A DNA stretch of 64,000 nucleotides from JAAUTT01 sp038213375 (GTDB lineage Bacteria > Bacteroidota > Bacteroidia > Bacteroidales > JAAUTT01). A model generated the notes under the pieces. That model saw only the letters and a program-made list of their open reading frames with translations. It made no database searches and was not told the DNA's origin. Both the position numbers and the translations under genes were made by a program. The stretch is from contig JBBQTB010000003.1 of NCBI GenBank assembly GCA_038213375.1, positions 62,001-126,000 on the forward strand, written 5' to 3'. Shown piece by piece: positions 62,648 through 64,000 of this stretch. Position 1 is the first letter of the stretch. Each line of letters begins with the position of its first letter.

Positions 62648-64000
62648 ATGCCGGTAAAGGTGAACTATATCCTTGATAACGCAAAAGCTCGTACTGTCAT
62701 AATCGGAGTGGCAGTGAGCATTGTTGTTCCTGTTATTGCATGGATGATGGATATCATTGTGGCCGGCCAGATGCTGAGCTTAACAACTCTTTTGCAAATA
62801 CATATCAATCATCCGAGTCTATATTTTGTCGATTTAATACCAATTGTTTCCGGAATAATTATCTATTTTATAATAAGTATTCGGGAAAAGGATAAGGAAT
62901 TCTACGAGGAAAAAATCATTAAAAGAGATCATCGCATTAATAAAAACGCATCATTTGCGAAACAAATAGGTGAAGGAGATTATACAAGCCCGTTTGAGCC
63001 ATCGGGGAGTGACGATGCATTAGGCGAATCGTTGCTTTTAATGCGTGATAACCTGATTTTAAATACCCGGAAAGAAGCTGAACAGAGCTGGATTGCTGCA
63101 GGAAAGGAGCAAATTTCGAATGTGCTTCGAATTCATAACAAAATTGACGTTTTGGCAAATGAGACATTGGTTTCACTTACAAAATATATCAATGCTGTTC
63201 AGGGCGCATTCTATTTGTTTGATTCGGATAGACAGGTGCTTATAAATATTGCCACCTATGCTTTTAATCGTAAAAAATTTGTAAACCAGGAATTTCAGAT
63301 TGGTGAAGGGCTAATAGGTGAGTGTGCCTATGAAATGGATCTTATTTATCGTACCGAAATACCTGATGATTATGTTACTATCACCTCGGGTATTTTAGGT
63401 GACAAGCGGCCAAAGACAATTCTGATTGTTCCCTTGGTTTCCGACGAAAACCTACAAGGTGTTATAGAATTTGCATTTTTACTCGATGAGCTGCCTTTAC
63501 TGACTCTTCATTTTATGAAGGAGTTAGGAGAAATTATTGCTCGCACAATTTTTAACCTTCGTGTAAACGAAAAAACCGAACTTTTGCTTGAGGAATCACG
63601 TCAAATGACAGGTGAACTTATGGAGAACGAAGAACAACTGCGGCAAAGTGCGGAAGAAATGCGTGCTACTCAGGAAGAACTTCAACGCTCCAACGAAAAA
63701 CTCGAAGGCCAAATTAACGAAGTTGAAAATGCCCAAAAACGTCTTCATTCGCTTCTCCAAAATGCATCCGAAATTATTTTTATTTACGATGAAAGTTTAA
63801 ATCTGGCATATATTAGCCCGTCAGTTTCCGGCATTCTTGGATTTACACCCGATGAGATGATGAAAGGTAAGGATTTTGACCGTCTTACCCGCAAAGGTGA
63901 AGTCGAACTCCGGTCCATGTTCAGTCGTTTGCTTGAGAAGCCGGCGGAATCTATTACAATTCAATATACTTACATGAAAAAGGATGGACAAAAAATCTTC
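62648..64000 (+). CDS. Membrane GAF-PAS sensor, 5' part (runs off the window)
   Basis: An open frame from ATG 62648 reaches the right edge with no stop (451 codons seen). Two transmembrane helices at about 17-42 (TVIIGVAVSIVVPVIAWMMD) and 58-78 precede a HAMP-like segment. A GAF domain at about 160-310 has IGEGLIGECAYEMDLIYRTE then IPDDYVTITSGILG. A Glu/Gln-rich coiled coil at about 318-370 has SAEEMRATQEELQRSNEKLE, and a PAS domain starts near 372 (LLQNASEIIFIYDESLNLAY). The output domain lies beyond the window; a histidine kinase is possible and would complete the circuit. It is 9 bases after the GAF gene. Confidence 0.85.
   Translation, partial: MPVKVNYILDNAKARTVIIGVAVSIVVPVIAWMMDIIVAGQMLSLTTLLQIHINHPSLYFVDLIPIVSGIIIYFIISIREKDKEFYEEKIIKRDHRINKNASFAKQIGEGDYTSPFEPSGSDDALGESLLLMRDNLILNTRKEAEQSWIAAGKEQISNVLRIHNKIDVLANETLVSLTKYINAVQGAFYLFDSDRQVLINIATYAFNRKKFVNQEFQIGEGLIGECAYEMDLIYRTEIPDDYVTITSGILGDKRPKTILIVPLVSDENLQGVIEFAFLLDELPLLTLHFMKELGEIIARTIFNLRVNEKTELLLEESRQMTGELMENEEQLRQSAEEMRATQEELQRSNEKLEGQINEVENAQKRLHSLLQNASEIIFIYDESLNLAYISPSVSGILGFTPDEMMKGKDFDRLTRKGEVELRSMFSRLLEKPAESITIQYTYMKKDGQKIF

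Noticed and set aside
62937..63176. Minus-strand 79-residue frame
   Set aside because: Shadow of the GAF-PAS sensor that is open across the right edge on the plus strand.
1..64000. CRISPR arrays, rRNA or tRNA genes
   Set aside because: No regularly spaced repeats and no recognisable rRNA or tRNA sequence were seen on either strand.

Overview
The window is low-GC DNA from a Bacteroidota bacterium. The evidence is two SusC/SusD pairs, each preceded by an ECF sigma factor and a FecR-type anti-sigma factor, four secreted proteins ending in type IX secretion (T9SS) sorting domains, and -7 boxes of the Bacteroidota type TAnnTTFG-like form TAnnTTTG. I see no rRNA, tRNA or CRISPR array. The genus cannot be fixed from sequence alone; an environmental Bacteroidales/Marinilabiliales-like polysaccharide degrader fits best.

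Layout. 1-4255: the 3' end of an unidentified gene, a GPH-family sugar symporter and a GH94 cellobiose-phosphorylase-like enzyme. 4309-4612: a nested palindrome and a DinD/BRO-type gene remnant. 4777-26728: polysaccharide utilization locus (PUL) 1, with ECF sigma, FecR, SusC, SusD, a clan GH-A glycosidase with T9SS tail, a GH74-like propeller, a GH2 enzyme and two modular GH16 proteins. 26968-27300: an IS4-type transposase remnant. 27498-50989: PUL 2, with ECF sigma, FecR, SusC, SusD, a modular GH5, GH92, a DUF5107/TPR protein, GH3 with PA14, an FG-GAP plus sugar-isomerase fusion, a GH3 pseudogene and a small GH16. 51050-52251: a graveyard of a broken glycosidase and transposon pieces. 52253-53671 (minus strand): GH1 beta-glucosidase. 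53777-56566: a MuiA/DUF4139 protein and a YbhN/LPG-synthase-like membrane protein. 56797-64000: an operon of split chemotaxis-type signalling parts (CheR, GAF/PAS sensor, degenerate CheR, CheB without receiver, GAF membrane protein, and a HAMP/GAF/PAS sensor running off the edge).

How the genes fit together. The enzyme set (three GH16, GH5, GH74, GH3, GH1, GH94) points to beta-glucans or cellulose/xyloglucan-like polymers cut at the surface by T9SS-secreted enzymes. Oligomers would be imported by SusC/D, trimmed in the periplasm by GH3/GH2/GH1, and finished in the cytoplasm by GH94 after uptake through the GPH symporter. GH92 and GH2 suggest decorated or mixed glycans. Substrate assignment is inference. 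Both SusC genes have an STN domain, so each sigma/FecR/SusC set should be a trans-envelope signalling loop.

The least ordinary parts are the split CheR/CheB/GAF-PAS operon with a pseudo-methyltransferase and no visible CheA or MCP; a matching hairpin leader before both susC genes; a module of about 285 bp shared by two otherwise divergent susC genes; a SusC-like motif inside the MuiA protein; and cassette-like duplication of Ig-like, lectin-like and sorting domains among the secreted enzymes.
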